From the NCBI RefSeq assembly GCF_007858185.1, contig NZ_VFES01000017.1, forward strand, positions 62,001 through 126,000: a stretch of 64,000 nt of DNA. Direction: 5' to 3'. The notes under the pieces were generated by a model. That model did not search any database and was not told where the DNA came from. It saw only the letters and a program-made list of their open reading frames with translations. Positions 54,044-64,000 of this stretch are shown in pieces. Origin of the DNA: Pseudomonas grimontii (GTDB taxonomy: Bacteria; Pseudomonadota; Gammaproteobacteria; Pseudomonadales; Pseudomonadaceae). Position 1 is the first letter of the stretch. Every line of letters starts with the position of its first letter. A program made the translations under genes and the position numbers.

Positions 54044-55377
54044 ACGATGCCTTGGGCCAGCATCGCGTCGGCCACCTTGACGAAGCCAGCAATGTTCGCG
54101 CCCTTCACGTAGTTGATCCGACCGTTCTCTTCGCCGTAGTGCACGCAGGCATGGTGGATCGACTGCATGATGTTGTGCAGCTTGCTGTCCACTTCACCGG
54201 CAGTCCACAACAGGCGCATGGCGTTCTGCGACATCTCCAGGCCGCTCACGGCGACGCCGCCGGCATTCGAGGCCTTGCCCGGCGCGAACAGAATGCCCGC
54301 CTCGATAAACATATCCACAGCCTCAAGCGTCGTCGGCATGTTGGCGCCTTCGGCCACACAGATGCAGCCATTGCGCAGCAGCGTGCGGGCCGCTTCGGCG
54401 TCGAGTTCGTTCTGGGTCGCGCATGGCAGGGCAATGTCGCAGGCCAGTTCCCAAGGGGTTTTACCGGCGCGGAACTCCAGGCCGTAACGGCCGGCCAGTT
54501 CGCTGATGCGCCCACGCTGCACGTTTTTCAGCTCCAGCAGCGCCGACCATTGTTCCTCGGTCAAGCCGCTTTCGGCGTACAGCGTGCCTTCGGAGTCAGA
54601 CAGGGAAATCACCTTGCCGCCCAGGTCCATGACCTTGCGCGCCGCGTATTGGGCGACGTTGCCGGAGCCGGAGACCGCCACGCGCTTGCCCTCTACCCGT
54701 TGACCGTCGCGCTTGAGCATTTCTTCGGCGAAGTACACACAACCGAATCCGGTGGCTTCCGGGCGAATCAGGCTGCCGCCGTAGGTCATGCCCTTGCCGG
54801 TCAGCACGGAGGTGAATTGGTTGCTCAGGCGCTTGTACTGGCCGAACAGGAAGCCGATCTCACGAGCGCCCACGCCGATGTCGCCGGCCGGTACGTCCAC
54901 GTCTGCGCCGATATGGCGGTACAACTCGCTCATGAACGCCTGGCAGAAGCGCATGACTTCGGCGTCACTCTTACCTTTTGGATCAAAGTCCGAGCCGCCT
55001 TTACCGCCGCCCATCGGCAGCGAGGTCAGGGAATTCTTGAAGGTCTGCTCGAAGGCGAGGAATTTCAGCACACCCAGGTTTACCGACGGGTGGAAACGCA
55101 GGCCGCCCTTGTAGGGGCCGATGGCGCTGTTCATCTGGATACGGAATCCGCGGTTGACCTGGACCTTGCCGTGATCATCCACCCACGACACCCGAAAGGT
55201 AATCGCGCGTTCCGGCTCGCAGATGCGCTCCAGGATGCCCGAGGTCAGGTAGTGCGGATTGGCTTCAAGAAACGGCCACAGGCTGCGTAGGACTTCTTCT
55301 ACCGCCTGGTGGAATTCCGGCTGGTCGGGGTCGCGTTTTTTCAGGCGGGCGAGGAAGGATTCGACGGATTCGATCAT
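54040..55377 (-). CDS. gdhA: NADP-specific glutamate dehydrogenase
   Basis: A 445-residue enzyme of normal length (MIESVESFLARLKKRDPDQPEF). The catalytic Lys region is in TSLPMGGGKGGSDFDPKGKS, and the NADP-binding fold follows with VAVSGSGNVAQYAARK. It makes glutamate from 2-oxoglutarate and ammonia with NADPH. ATG 55377 is chosen over a TTG five codons earlier. It is convergent with the GreA/GreB-like gene. Confidence 0.97.
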   Translation of the reverse strand: MIESVESFLARLKKRDPDQPEFHQAVEEVLRSLWPFLEANPHYLTSGILERICEPERAITFRVSWVDDHGKVQVNRGFRIQMNSAIGPYKGGLRFHPSVNLGVLKFLAFEQTFKNSLTSLPMGGGKGGSDFDPKGKSDAEVMRFCQAFMSELYRHIGADVDVPAGDIGVGAREIGFLFGQYKRLSNQFTSVLTGKGMTYGGSLIRPEATGFGCVYFAEEMLKRDGQRVEGKRVAVSGSGNVAQYAARKVMDLGGKVISLSDSEGTLYAESGLTEEQWSALLELKNVQRGRISELAGRYGLEFRAGKTPWELACDIALPCATQNELDAEAARTLLRNGCICVAEGANMPTTLEAVDMFIEAGILFAPGKASNAGGVAVSGLEMSQNAMRLLWTAGEVDSKLHNIMQSIHHACVHYGEENGRINYVKGANIAGFVKVADAMLAQGIV

Positions 55378-55573
55378 GAAAAGTCTCGGCAAATTGATTG
55401 TTTTTAAATGAGATTGCGCCGGACTTTATCAATTCATTCCGCACCGCGACAGGGCAAAATGTCGCTTTTGTGAATTTAAATGGTGCATTTGATATAAATA
55501 AACCCAGGAAACTGGGATTTATCGCACTTAAAAGGGGATTGCCAAGGCAGGCTATGCACCAGCAAGGAAATAG

Positions 55574-55651
55574 CTATCGGGGGTCAAGCCCCCCTCCCAC
55601 ATTTTGAATGTGTGCACAAATCAAATGTGGGAGGGAGTTTGCTCCCGATAG
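55574..55651. repeat. REP-type inverted pair
   Basis: CTATCGGGGG-type left arm and its reverse complement ending CCCGATAG flank a short AT spacer. The arms match those at 47363-47452 with a few changes. It lies in the 351-bp gap between gdhA and ettA, which otherwise holds no gene. Confidence 0.8.
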
Positions 55652-55682
55652 GGCCGTCAAAAACACTGCAAAACCCCAGCGT

Positions 55683-55715
55683 AAAAAAAAGCGGAGCCCG
55701 AGGGCTCCGCTTTTT
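55683..55715. terminator. Terminator of ettA
   Basis: AGCGGAGCC-CGAG-GGCTCCGCT with an A-run on the left (a T-run on the minus strand) and TTTTT on the right. It lies just past the ettA stop and can act in both directions. Confidence 0.9.
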
Positions 55716-55728
55716 CAAACCAGCCGGA

Positions 55729-57393
<1,665 letters not shown>

Positions 57394-57678
57394 GGTGAAC
57401 CTAGCGTCAGTGACTGATGAATTAAGCGGGCGAAGCCCGTGCCAGGCCATGCGCCGCGCGGGCCGTTGACTATCATCAATGCCAGCGAGCGGAAAAAGCC
57501 CGAATATCTGGGGCTGGAACGCCCCCGCGTAACCGGCAAAGCTACCTCAATGCGCTTGGTCAGTCCAGCCAAGCAGGGCTGGCACTTTGCCACAAGTCAA
57601 GGCATGCTAGCCGCCCTTCGGGCGTCCGGCTTATAGTGCACGTCGCGCGCCAGTCCAGCCAAACCGCAGGATCACAGC

Positions 57679-60600
57679 TTGTCCAAAGTCACGCCGCCAA
57701 CTCCCTTGCGCGCCGCTCATGTAGCGCCGGGAACGCCCCTGCACGGCACCCTCAAAGGCGCATTGGCGACGCTTGTCCTCATGCTGCTCGCATTATTGTT
57801 CTGGCAACTGCTGGACCAGCTGCAGCAAAACCAGAAAAACCAACAGCAATACACCATCGACTACAGCGCCGACCTGGCTGAACAGATCAGCCTGAACATG
57901 GCCCTGAGCGCAAAAATTGCCCTGAACCTGCTACCGATGGTCGAGCCGCCGCGCGACATCGAACAGCAACAAGCCTTGACGCGCACGCTACAGCGTTCCC
58001 TGCCGGAACTGCGCAGCATCGCCCTGCTCGCGCCGAGCGGCGCGATGATCAGCGACAGCGCCAATGACAGCCAGGACAGCGCCTTTCTGGAAGAGTTGGT
58101 GCAGCGCAGCCACGGCCAATCCTACTACTTGAGCAATAACAACGACGGCACCCTCATCTATCTGCTGCTGCACCAGCCCAGCGGCGGCTCAAGGATGTAC
58201 TGGGCGCTGCGCCTGGCACCCGCCTACCTGGTCAACCTGACGCGCCAGGACAGCCAGGGCCAGCGCCCCATGTGGGCCATCGAGAACCGCGTGAACCACC
58301 GTGTGGTCAGCCGTGACGGCGGCATGCCGGCGCAATGGACCGGTGCCCTGACCCCGGATGACCTGAATAAAAGCGTGCTGGTCACGCCCCTGAGCAAAAG
58401 CGACTGGCAGTTGCGCGGGATGTTCGACCGCGCAGCCGTGCTGGAACAACTGCTGCCGGCATTTATCGGTAAATGCCTGCTGGGCCTGGCCTTCTCGTTG
58501 ATCCCCGTGATCGTGCTGCTGAATATGCGTCGCCGCCAGCGCCAGGTACATGAAGGCCGGCGGCGGTATCAGGATATTTTCGAAGGCACCGGCGTCGCCC
58601 TGTGCGTACTTGACCTGTCGGGCCTGAATGCATTCTTTGGCAAGGCGCACTTGCAGACCCGCGAGCAACTGCACGCCTGGCTGCAAAACACCCCCGAAGA
58701 GTGCCGACAGCTGCTCACCGAACTGCGCATCACCGAGATCAACCAGGTGGCGGTGCGCCTGCTGAGAGTGGGTTCGTGCGAGGAGGCTTGGGAACGACTG
58801 ATCGATGATTGCCCGCGCAACACCACGTCCATCGGTCATCAGATACTCGAAGCGGTGCTGACCGAACAAAATCAGCTTGAGTTGGAAATCCAGCTCAAGG
58901 ATGCAGCCGGCAACGAGCAATACCTGTGGCTGGTGATGCGCCTGCCGGAGCAGCAGGACGACTTCAAGGCGGTGATCCTCAGCATCAGCGACATCACCAG
59001 CCGCAAGCTGATCGAACTGTCACTGGTGGAGCGTGAAAGCTTCTGGTCGGACGTGGTCCGTACCGTACCCGACCACCTGTATGTGCAGGACGTGATCAGC
59101 CAGCGCATGATCTTCAGCAACCACCATCTGGGCCACACCCTCGGCTATACCAAGGCCGAACTGCAGCAAATGGGCGAGTATTTCTGGGAAATCCTGCTGC
59201 ACCCCGAAGACGCCGAGCATTACCACGACTTGCGCCAACAGCAACGCCAGGTCGGCTACACGACGCAGCTGCACTGCCAGTTGCGCTTTCGCCATCGCAA
59301 TAACCAATGGCGGCGCTTTGATATTCGCGAGCAGGCCCTGGCGCGGGACAAGACGGCGCAAGTCACGCGCATCATCGGTGTGGCCAAGGACATCACCGAC
59401 CAGATCGAAGCCAGCGAGTCCCTGCGCGACAGCGAACAGCGCTACCGCATGCTGGCCGAAAGCATCAGCGACGTGATCTGCTCCACCGACAGCCAACTGG
59501 CCCTGAACTACGTCAGCCCGTCGGTCAACGCCGTGCTGGGTTACGACGTGGACTGGGTGTTCAAGAATGGCTGGCAGTCGATCATCGCCAACCCGCAGCA
59601 ACTGACCGGCATCTATAGCCTGGTGGAACAGGTCAGCCGCGCACTGGGCGATCCCGAGGCGCTGAATAAACTGCGCGATCAAGTGCAGACCCAATTGTTC
59701 CTGTTCGACTGCCTGCGCGCCGATGGCCGCAAGGTGCCGATCGAGCTGCGCCTGGTGCTGGTGTGGGATGAGCACGGCGCCTTCGAGGGCATCCTCGGCG
59801 TGGGCCGCGACATCAGCCAGCAACGCCGTGCCGAAAAAGACCTGCGCATGGCCGCCACCGTATTCGAGCACTCCACGTCGGCGATCCTGATCACCGACCC
59901 GGCCGGTTATATCGTGCAGGCCAACGAGGCGTTCAGCCGGGTCAGCGGTTATGCGGTGAGCGATGTACTCGACCAGTTGCCGAACATGCTCACCGTCGAC
60001 GAACAGCAGGAAGCCCACCTGCGCTACGTGCTCAAGCAACTGCACCAGCACAGCACCTGGGAAGGCGAAGTGTGGCTCAAGCGCCGTAATGGCGAGCATT
60101 ACCCGGCCTGGGTCGGCATTACGGCGGTGTTCGACGATGAAGGCGACCTGGCCAGTTATGTGTGCTTCTTCAGCGATATCAGCGAACGCAAGGCCAGCGA
60201 ACAGCGCATCCACCGCCTGGCCTATTACGACGCCCTGACCCACCTGCCCAACCGCACCTTGTTCCAGGACCGCCTGCACACCGCGTTGCAGTCGGCCGAG
60301 CGGCAGAAGTCGTGGGTGGTGCTGATGTTCCTCGACCTCGACCGCTTCAAGCCGATCAACGACTCCCTGGGCCACGCCGCCGGCGACCGCATGCTCAAGG
60401 AAATGGCCACCCGCCTGCTGGGCTGCGTGGCCGAAGACGACACCGTGGCGCGCATGGGCGGCGACGAGTTCACCTTGCTGCTGCAACCGCGGGTCAGCCG
60501 CGAAATGGCGCTGAACCGTGCGATCCACGTGGCCGAGCAGATTTTGGCCAGCCTGGTGAAACCGTTTGTGCTGGAGGGTCGCGAGTTCTTTGTGACCGCC

Positions 60601-61530
60601 AGTATCGGCATTGCCCTCAGCCCGCAGGACGGCAACGAGCTGAGCCAGCTGATGAAGAACGCCGACACCGCGATGTATCACGCCAAGGAACGTGGCAAGA
60701 ACAACTTCCAGTTCTACCAGGCCGACATGAACGCCAGCGCCCTGGAACGCCTGGAACTGGAAAGCGACCTGCGCCATGCGCTGGACCAGGACGAATTCGT
60801 GCTCTATTACCAGCCGCAATTCAGCGGCGACGGCAAACGCCTGACCGGCGCCGAAGCGCTGCTGCGCTGGCGCCATCCACGCCGTGGGCTGGTGCCGCCG
60901 GGAGACTTCATTCCGGTGCTCGAAGAGTTGGGCCTGGTAGTGGACGTGGGTGACTGGGTGATCAGCGAAGCCTGTCGCCAGCTCAAGACCTGGCACCAGA
61001 ACAAGGTGCGGGTGCCGAAAGTCTCGGTGAACATCTCCGCGCGGCAGTTCTCCGACGGCCAACTGGGCACGCGCATCGCCACCATCCTCAAGGACACCGG
61101 CCTGCCACCGGCGTGCCTGGAGCTGGAGCTGACCGAAAGTATCCTGATGCGCGAAGTCAACGAAGCCATGCACATCCTCGACAGCCTGAAAAACCTGGGC
61201 CTGAGCATCGCGGTGGACGACTTTGGTACCGGCTATTCGTCACTCAACTACCTCAAGCAATTCCCCATCGACGTGCTGAAAATCGACCGCACCTTCGTCG
61301 ATGGCTTGCCATCCGGCGAACAGGATGCGCAAATCGCCCGCGCCATTATCGCCATGGCCCACAGCCTGAACCTGGCGGTGATCGCCGAAGGCGTGGAAAC
61401 CCATGAGCAACTGGACTTCCTGCGCGAACACGGTTGCGACGAGGTGCAGGGTTATCTGTTCGGGCGGCCGATGCCGGCACATCGGTTCGAGGCGCAGTTC
61501 AGCAATGATGCGCTGTTCATGTTCGATTGA
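57679..61530 (+). CDS. morA: MorA: membrane PAS-GGDEF-EAL regulator
   Basis: A 1283-residue protein. Membrane helices lie near 27-45 and 265-285, with a periplasmic domain between. Several PAS/PAC units follow (about 310-850), then GGDEF with the motif at 927-931 (MGGDEF) and EAL with Glu1059-Ala-Leu. Both motifs are intact, so it could make and degrade c-di-GMP; the MorA family controls flagella and biofilm timing. It starts at TTG with AGGA upstream. Adjacency to glyA matches P. aeruginosa PA4601-PA4602. Confidence 0.92.
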   Translation: MSKVTPPTPLRAAHVAPGTPLHGTLKGALATLVLMLLALLFWQLLDQLQQNQKNQQQYTIDYSADLAEQISLNMALSAKIALNLLPMVEPPRDIEQQQALTRTLQRSLPELRSIALLAPSGAMISDSANDSQDSAFLEELVQRSHGQSYYLSNNNDGTLIYLLLHQPSGGSRMYWALRLAPAYLVNLTRQDSQGQRPMWAIENRVNHRVVSRDGGMPAQWTGALTPDDLNKSVLVTPLSKSDWQLRGMFDRAAVLEQLLPAFIGKCLLGLAFSLIPVIVLLNMRRRQRQVHEGRRRYQDIFEGTGVALCVLDLSGLNAFFGKAHLQTREQLHAWLQNTPEECRQLLTELRITEINQVAVRLLRVGSCEEAWERLIDDCPRNTTSIGHQILEAVLTEQNQLELEIQLKDAAGNEQYLWLVMRLPEQQDDFKAVILSISDITSRKLIELSLVERESFWSDVVRTVPDHLYVQDVISQRMIFSNHHLGHTLGYTKAELQQMGEYFWEILLHPEDAEHYHDLRQQQRQVGYTTQLHCQLRFRHRNNQWRRFDIREQALARDKTAQVTRIIGVAKDITDQIEASESLRDSEQRYRMLAESISDVICSTDSQLALNYVSPSVNAVLGYDVDWVFKNGWQSIIANPQQLTGIYSLVEQVSRALGDPEALNKLRDQVQTQLFLFDCLRADGRKVPIELRLVLVWDEHGAFEGILGVGRDISQQRRAEKDLRMAATVFEHSTSAILITDPAGYIVQANEAFSRVSGYAVSDVLDQLPNMLTVDEQQEAHLRYVLKQLHQHSTWEGEVWLKRRNGEHYPAWVGITAVFDDEGDLASYVCFFSDISERKASEQRIHRLAYYDALTHLPNRTLFQDRLHTALQSAERQKSWVVLMFLDLDRFKPINDSLGHAAGDRMLKEMATRLLGCVAEDDTVARMGGDEFTLLLQPRVSREMALNRAIHVAEQILASLVKPFVLEGREFFVTASIGIALSPQDGNELSQLMKNADTAMYHAKERGKNNFQFYQADMNASALERLELESDLRHALDQDEFVLYYQPQFSGDGKRLTGAEALLRWRHPRRGLVPPGDFIPVLEELGLVVDVGDWVISEACRQLKTWHQNKVRVPKVSVNISARQFSDGQLGTRIATILKDTGLPPACLELELTESILMREVNEAMHILDSLKNLGLSIAVDDFGTGYSSLNYLKQFPIDVLKIDRTFVDGLPSGEQDAQIARAIIAMAHSLNLAVIAEGVETHEQLDFLREHGCDEVQGYLFGRPMPAHRFEAQFSNDALFMFD

Positions 61531-61550
61531 AATGTTGTGGTGGGGCTTAT

Positions 61551-61634
61551 GGCCTCATCGGGGGCAAGCCCCCTCCCACATTTGAATGTATTCACAAGTC
61601 AAAAGGTGGGAGGGGGCTTGCCCCCGATGAGGCC
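61551..61634. repeat. REP-type inverted pair
   Basis: GGCCTCATCGGGGGCAAGCC (start) and its reverse complement at the other end frame an AT spacer. It matches the family at 47363 and 55574. It lies between morA and glyA. Confidence 0.85.
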
Positions 61635-61760
61635 GGCACAGTCACCACCCATCCCGAGATGAGCCCCACTTGTCCGCGACATGATGTCCTTTCATATGCC
61701 ATCTAAAACCCATTGGGTTAGAATGCCCTCCTTTTCTGCCCCCGATCCTTGAGGACCGCC

Positions 61761-63014
61761 ATGTTCAGCCGTGATTTGACTATTGCCAAGTACGACGCCG
61801 ATCTCTTCGCCGCCATGGAGCAAGAAGCCGTGCGCCAGGAAGAGCACATTGAGCTGATCGCTTCGGAAAACTACACCAGCCCTGCGGTGATGGAGGCTCA
61901 AGGTTCGGTTCTGACCAACAAGTACGCCGAAGGCTACCCAGGCAAGCGCTACTACGGTGGCTGCGAATACGTCGACGTGGTTGAGCAACTGGCCATCGAC
62001 CGTGCAAAAGAACTGTTCGGCGCCGATTACGCCAACGTCCAGCCCCACGCCGGCTCCCAAGCCAACAGCGCCGTCTACCTGGCCCTGCTGCAAGGCGGCG
62101 ACACCATCCTGGGCATGAGCCTGGCCCACGGCGGTCACCTGACCCACGGCGCCAGCGTTTCCTCCTCCGGCAAGCTGTACAACGCCGTTCAATACGGCAT
62201 CGATGCCAACGGCCTGATCGACTACGACGAAGTCGAGCGCCTGGCGGTCGAGCACAAGCCAAAAATGATCGTGGCCGGTTTCTCTGCCTACTCGCAGATC
62301 CTGGACTTCCCGCGCTTCCGTGCGATCGCCGACAAGGTTGGCGCCTACCTGTTCGTCGACATGGCTCACGTGGCTGGTCTGGTCGCCGCTGGCGTCTACC
62401 CGAACCCGGTGCCGTTCGCTGACGTGGTCACCACCACCACCCACAAGACCCTGCGCGGTCCACGTGGCGGCCTGATCCTGGCTCGCGCCAACGCCGAGAT
62501 CGAGAAGAAGCTGAACTCCGCCGTATTCCCAGGCGCCCAGGGTGGCCCACTGGAACACGTGATCGCCGCCAAGGCGATCTGCTTCAAGGAAGCACTGCAG
62601 CCTGAGTTCAAGACCTACCAGCAACAAGTGGTGAAAAACGCCCAGACCATGGCCAGCGTGTTCATCGAACGCGGTTTTGACGTGGTGTCCGGCGGTACTG
62701 AAAACCACCTGTTCCTGCTGTCGCTGATCAAGCAGGACATTTCCGGTAAAGATGCTGACGCTGCCCTGGGCAAAGCCTTCATCACCGTGAACAAAAACTC
62801 CGTGCCGAACGACCCACGTTCGCCGTTCGTCACCTCCGGCCTGCGCTTCGGCACCCCGGCTGTGACCACTCGTGGCTTTAAAGAAGCAGAGTGCAAGGAG
62901 CTGGCTGGCTGGATCTGCGACATCCTGGCCGACCTGAACAACGAAGCCGTGATCGACGCGGTACGTGAGAAGGTCAAGGCCATCTGCAAAAAACTGCCGG
63001 TATACGGCGCTTGA
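61761..63014 (+). CDS. glyA: Serine hydroxymethyltransferase
   Basis: A 417-residue PLP enzyme starting MFSRDLTIAKYDADLFAAMEQE. It holds the PLP lysine motif VVTTTTHKTLRGPRGG and EEHIELIASENY near the N-terminus. It converts serine and tetrahydrofolate to glycine and 5,10-methylene-THF. ATG 61761 follows GAGGACC; a TTG start upstream would add four residues. No glycine riboswitch is recognisable before it. A terminator follows. Confidence 0.97.
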   Translation: MFSRDLTIAKYDADLFAAMEQEAVRQEEHIELIASENYTSPAVMEAQGSVLTNKYAEGYPGKRYYGGCEYVDVVEQLAIDRAKELFGADYANVQPHAGSQANSAVYLALLQGGDTILGMSLAHGGHLTHGASVSSSGKLYNAVQYGIDANGLIDYDEVERLAVEHKPKMIVAGFSAYSQILDFPRFRAIADKVGAYLFVDMAHVAGLVAAGVYPNPVPFADVVTTTTHKTLRGPRGGLILARANAEIEKKLNSAVFPGAQGGPLEHVIAAKAICFKEALQPEFKTYQQQVVKNAQTMASVFIERGFDVVSGGTENHLFLLSLIKQDISGKDADAALGKAFITVNKNSVPNDPRSPFVTSGLRFGTPAVTTRGFKEAECKELAGWICDILADLNNEAVIDAVREKVKAICKKLPVYGA

Positions 63015-63033
63015 TTGCAGTTGCTTGACTAAG

Positions 63034-63062
63034 AAGCCCGGCCCTTGAGCCGGGCTTTTTTA
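63034..63062. terminator. Terminator between glyA and the CobW gene
   Basis: AAGCCCGGC-CCTTGA-GCCGGGCTT followed by TTTTTT is a strong rho-independent terminator for glyA. Its T-run overlaps the stop codon of the convergent CobW-type gene. Confidence 0.92.
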
Positions 63063-64000
63063 TGCCTGTTGTTGGTAAACCTTGGCAAAGCCTTCGCGGA
63101 TTTTGTCTTCCGGCAACTCATCGGCAATAAACACGATCACACTTTCCCGCACCTCACCCTCGGCCCACTCGGTATCCCAGTCGAAACCATAGAGTTTGAG
63201 CACGCCCTGGAACACCATGCGGCGGTCTTCGCCGGCGATGTTGAGCACGCCCTTGTAGCGCAGCAGCTGCTTGCCATGGTCTTCCAGCAGTTCGTTCATG
63301 AACTCACTGAGACGGTCGATATCCAGCGGCTGGTCGGTGCGCAGCACCAGGCTGGATATACGGTCGATGGACGGCGCCTTGCTCACCGGGCGCAGGCTCA
63401 TGCCGGCGTTGAGGTTGAAACCACGCACATCGAGCAGTTCGGCCAAGTCAATCTTGCCGTGCTCGACCACGCGAATCGGCGCGCGGCGGTTGATGCGTGT
63501 GAGGCGTTCACTGAGCGCCTCGAAGGTGGCGTCGTCCACCAGGTCACGCTTGCTCACCAGCAGCCGGTCGGCGAAACCGATCTGCGCCTGGGCGATGGTT
63601 TGGGTCAGGTGGTGCTCGGCGTGGGCCGCATCCACCAGGGTGATGATGCCGTCGAGGATGTAGCGCTCGCGCAGTTCCTCATCGATGAAAAAGGTTTGGG
63701 CCACCGGCGCCGGGTCGGCCAGGCCGGTGCACTCGATCACCAGGCGGTCGAAGGCGATCTCGCCGCTGTCCAGGCGTTCGAGCAGCAGATAGAGGGCCTT
63801 GGTCAGGTCGGTGTGAATGGTGCAGCACACGCAACCGTTGGACAGGGTCATGACTTGCACTGGCTCGGTGCCCAACAACTGGGTGTCGATACCGGCATCG
63901 CTGAATTCGTTTTCGATCACGGCGATTTTCAAGCCGTGTTCGGCCTTGAGCAGATGGCGCAACAAGGTGGTCTTGCCGGCGCCGAGAAAGCCGCTGAGGA
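63060..64000 (-). CDS. CobW/YjiA-family GTPase (5' end cut by window edge)
   Basis: The frame runs leftward from the right edge of the window, and its visible start reads LSGFLGAGKTT, the Walker A of CobW/YjiA metallochaperone GTPases. The metal motif GCVCC (in NGCVCCTIHTDL) and the G4-like SKRD follow. The C-terminal CobW_C domain is present (about residues 230-310 of the visible part). It loads or guards a metal, probably zinc. The true start lies beyond base 64000. It is convergent with glyA. Confidence 0.92.
   Translation of the reverse strand, partial: LSGFLGAGKTTLLRHLLKAEHGLKIAVIENEFSDAGIDTQLLGTEPVQVMTLSNGCVCCTIHTDLTKALYLLLERLDSGEIAFDRLVIECTGLADPAPVAQTFFIDEELRERYILDGIITLVDAAHAEHHLTQTIAQAQIGFADRLLVSKRDLVDDATFEALSERLTRINRRAPIRVVEHGKIDLAELLDVRGFNLNAGMSLRPVSKAPSIDRISSLVLRTDQPLDIDRLSEFMNELLEDHGKQLLRYKGVLNIAGEDRRMVFQGVLKLYGFDWDTEWAEGEVRESVIVFIADELPEDKIREGFAKVYQQQA

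Noticed and set aside
53983..55290. A 435-codon frame opposite gdhA
   Set aside because: Shadow of gdhA; composition and lack of domain signal speak against it.
59020..61173. A 717-codon frame opposite morA
   Set aside because: Follows the reverse codon pattern of the GGDEF-EAL gene; low complexity His/Gln/Gly-rich text and no family signature.
61635..61760. A glycine riboswitch upstream of glyA
   Set aside because: The 126-bp leader is too short and lacks the tandem aptamer layout.

Overview
The window comes from a Gammaproteobacterium of the genus Pseudomonas, most likely the P. fluorescens group. This is inferred from gene order (dnaJ-dnaK-grpE-recN-fur-bamE-rnfH-ratA-smpB-lldR-lldP, tmRNA, and morA-glyA-CobW GTPase at the far end), high-GC codon use, FadR-type lactate control, and paired GGGAGGGGGCTTGC-type REP hairpins. 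No species name can be fixed from sequence alone.

Region 1 (1-13.9 kb) is conserved chromosome. It holds the heat-shock chaperones, with near-consensus sigma-32 promoters before grpE and dnaK, SOS-controlled recN with a LexA box, fur diverging from bamE, the rnfH-ratA pair, smpB, and a lactate unit (lldR, an operator palindrome, lldP and a large FAD/Fe-S D-lactate dehydrogenase). The tmRNA gene ssrA follows, so smpB and ssrA, which work together in ribosome rescue, are both present.

Region 2 (14.33-26.31 kb) is a genomic island of about 12 kb inserted at the 3' end of ssrA. It is bounded by a 51-bp direct repeat (49 of 51 identical) that carries the ssrA terminator. Cargo: a P4-type tyrosine integrase, an inovirus-Gp2/YfjJ-like protein, an AlpA-like regulator, a zinc-ribbon/glycine-zipper protein, a DUF932 protein, an XRE regulator, a secreted orphan, and a restriction/modification block (a large N6-adenine methyltransferase possibly fused to a nuclease, a C5-cytosine methyltransferase, and a ribbon-helix-helix protein).

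Region 3 (26.3-38.2 kb) is accessory. A block of MFS efflux, Lrp/AsnC regulator and LysE exporter is followed by the most interesting locus. Four genes read rightward: an AAA+ ATPase, an amphipathic/coiled-coil protein, a ZorA-like MotA/TolQ/ExbB channel with a long repetitive cytoplasmic tail, and a ZorB-like OmpA/MotB protein. They converge on four leftward genes: a small membrane coiled coil, a zinc ribbon, a YaaW (UPF0174)-like protein with a C-terminal zinc ribbon, and a helical orphan. A WYL-domain regulator of the BrxR/CapW type diverges from the leftward set. I infer a Zorya-related, ion-driven defence or envelope-stress system with a different effector set; no ZorC, ZorD or ZorE is seen.

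Region 4 (38.3-64 kb) is mostly ordinary chromosome: a chemotaxis/c-di-GMP cluster (CheV, HD-GYP, MCP), an ArnT-like glycosyltransferase, a UPF0114 protein, a large lipoprotein, a Lon-like AAA protease with an altered Walker A, DUF3015 and DUF4105 proteins, chorismate mutase, a GreA/GreB-like factor, gdhA, ettA, morA, glyA and a 3'-truncated window copy of a CobW/YjiA GTPase. Three REP-type hairpin pairs lie in its intergenic gaps.
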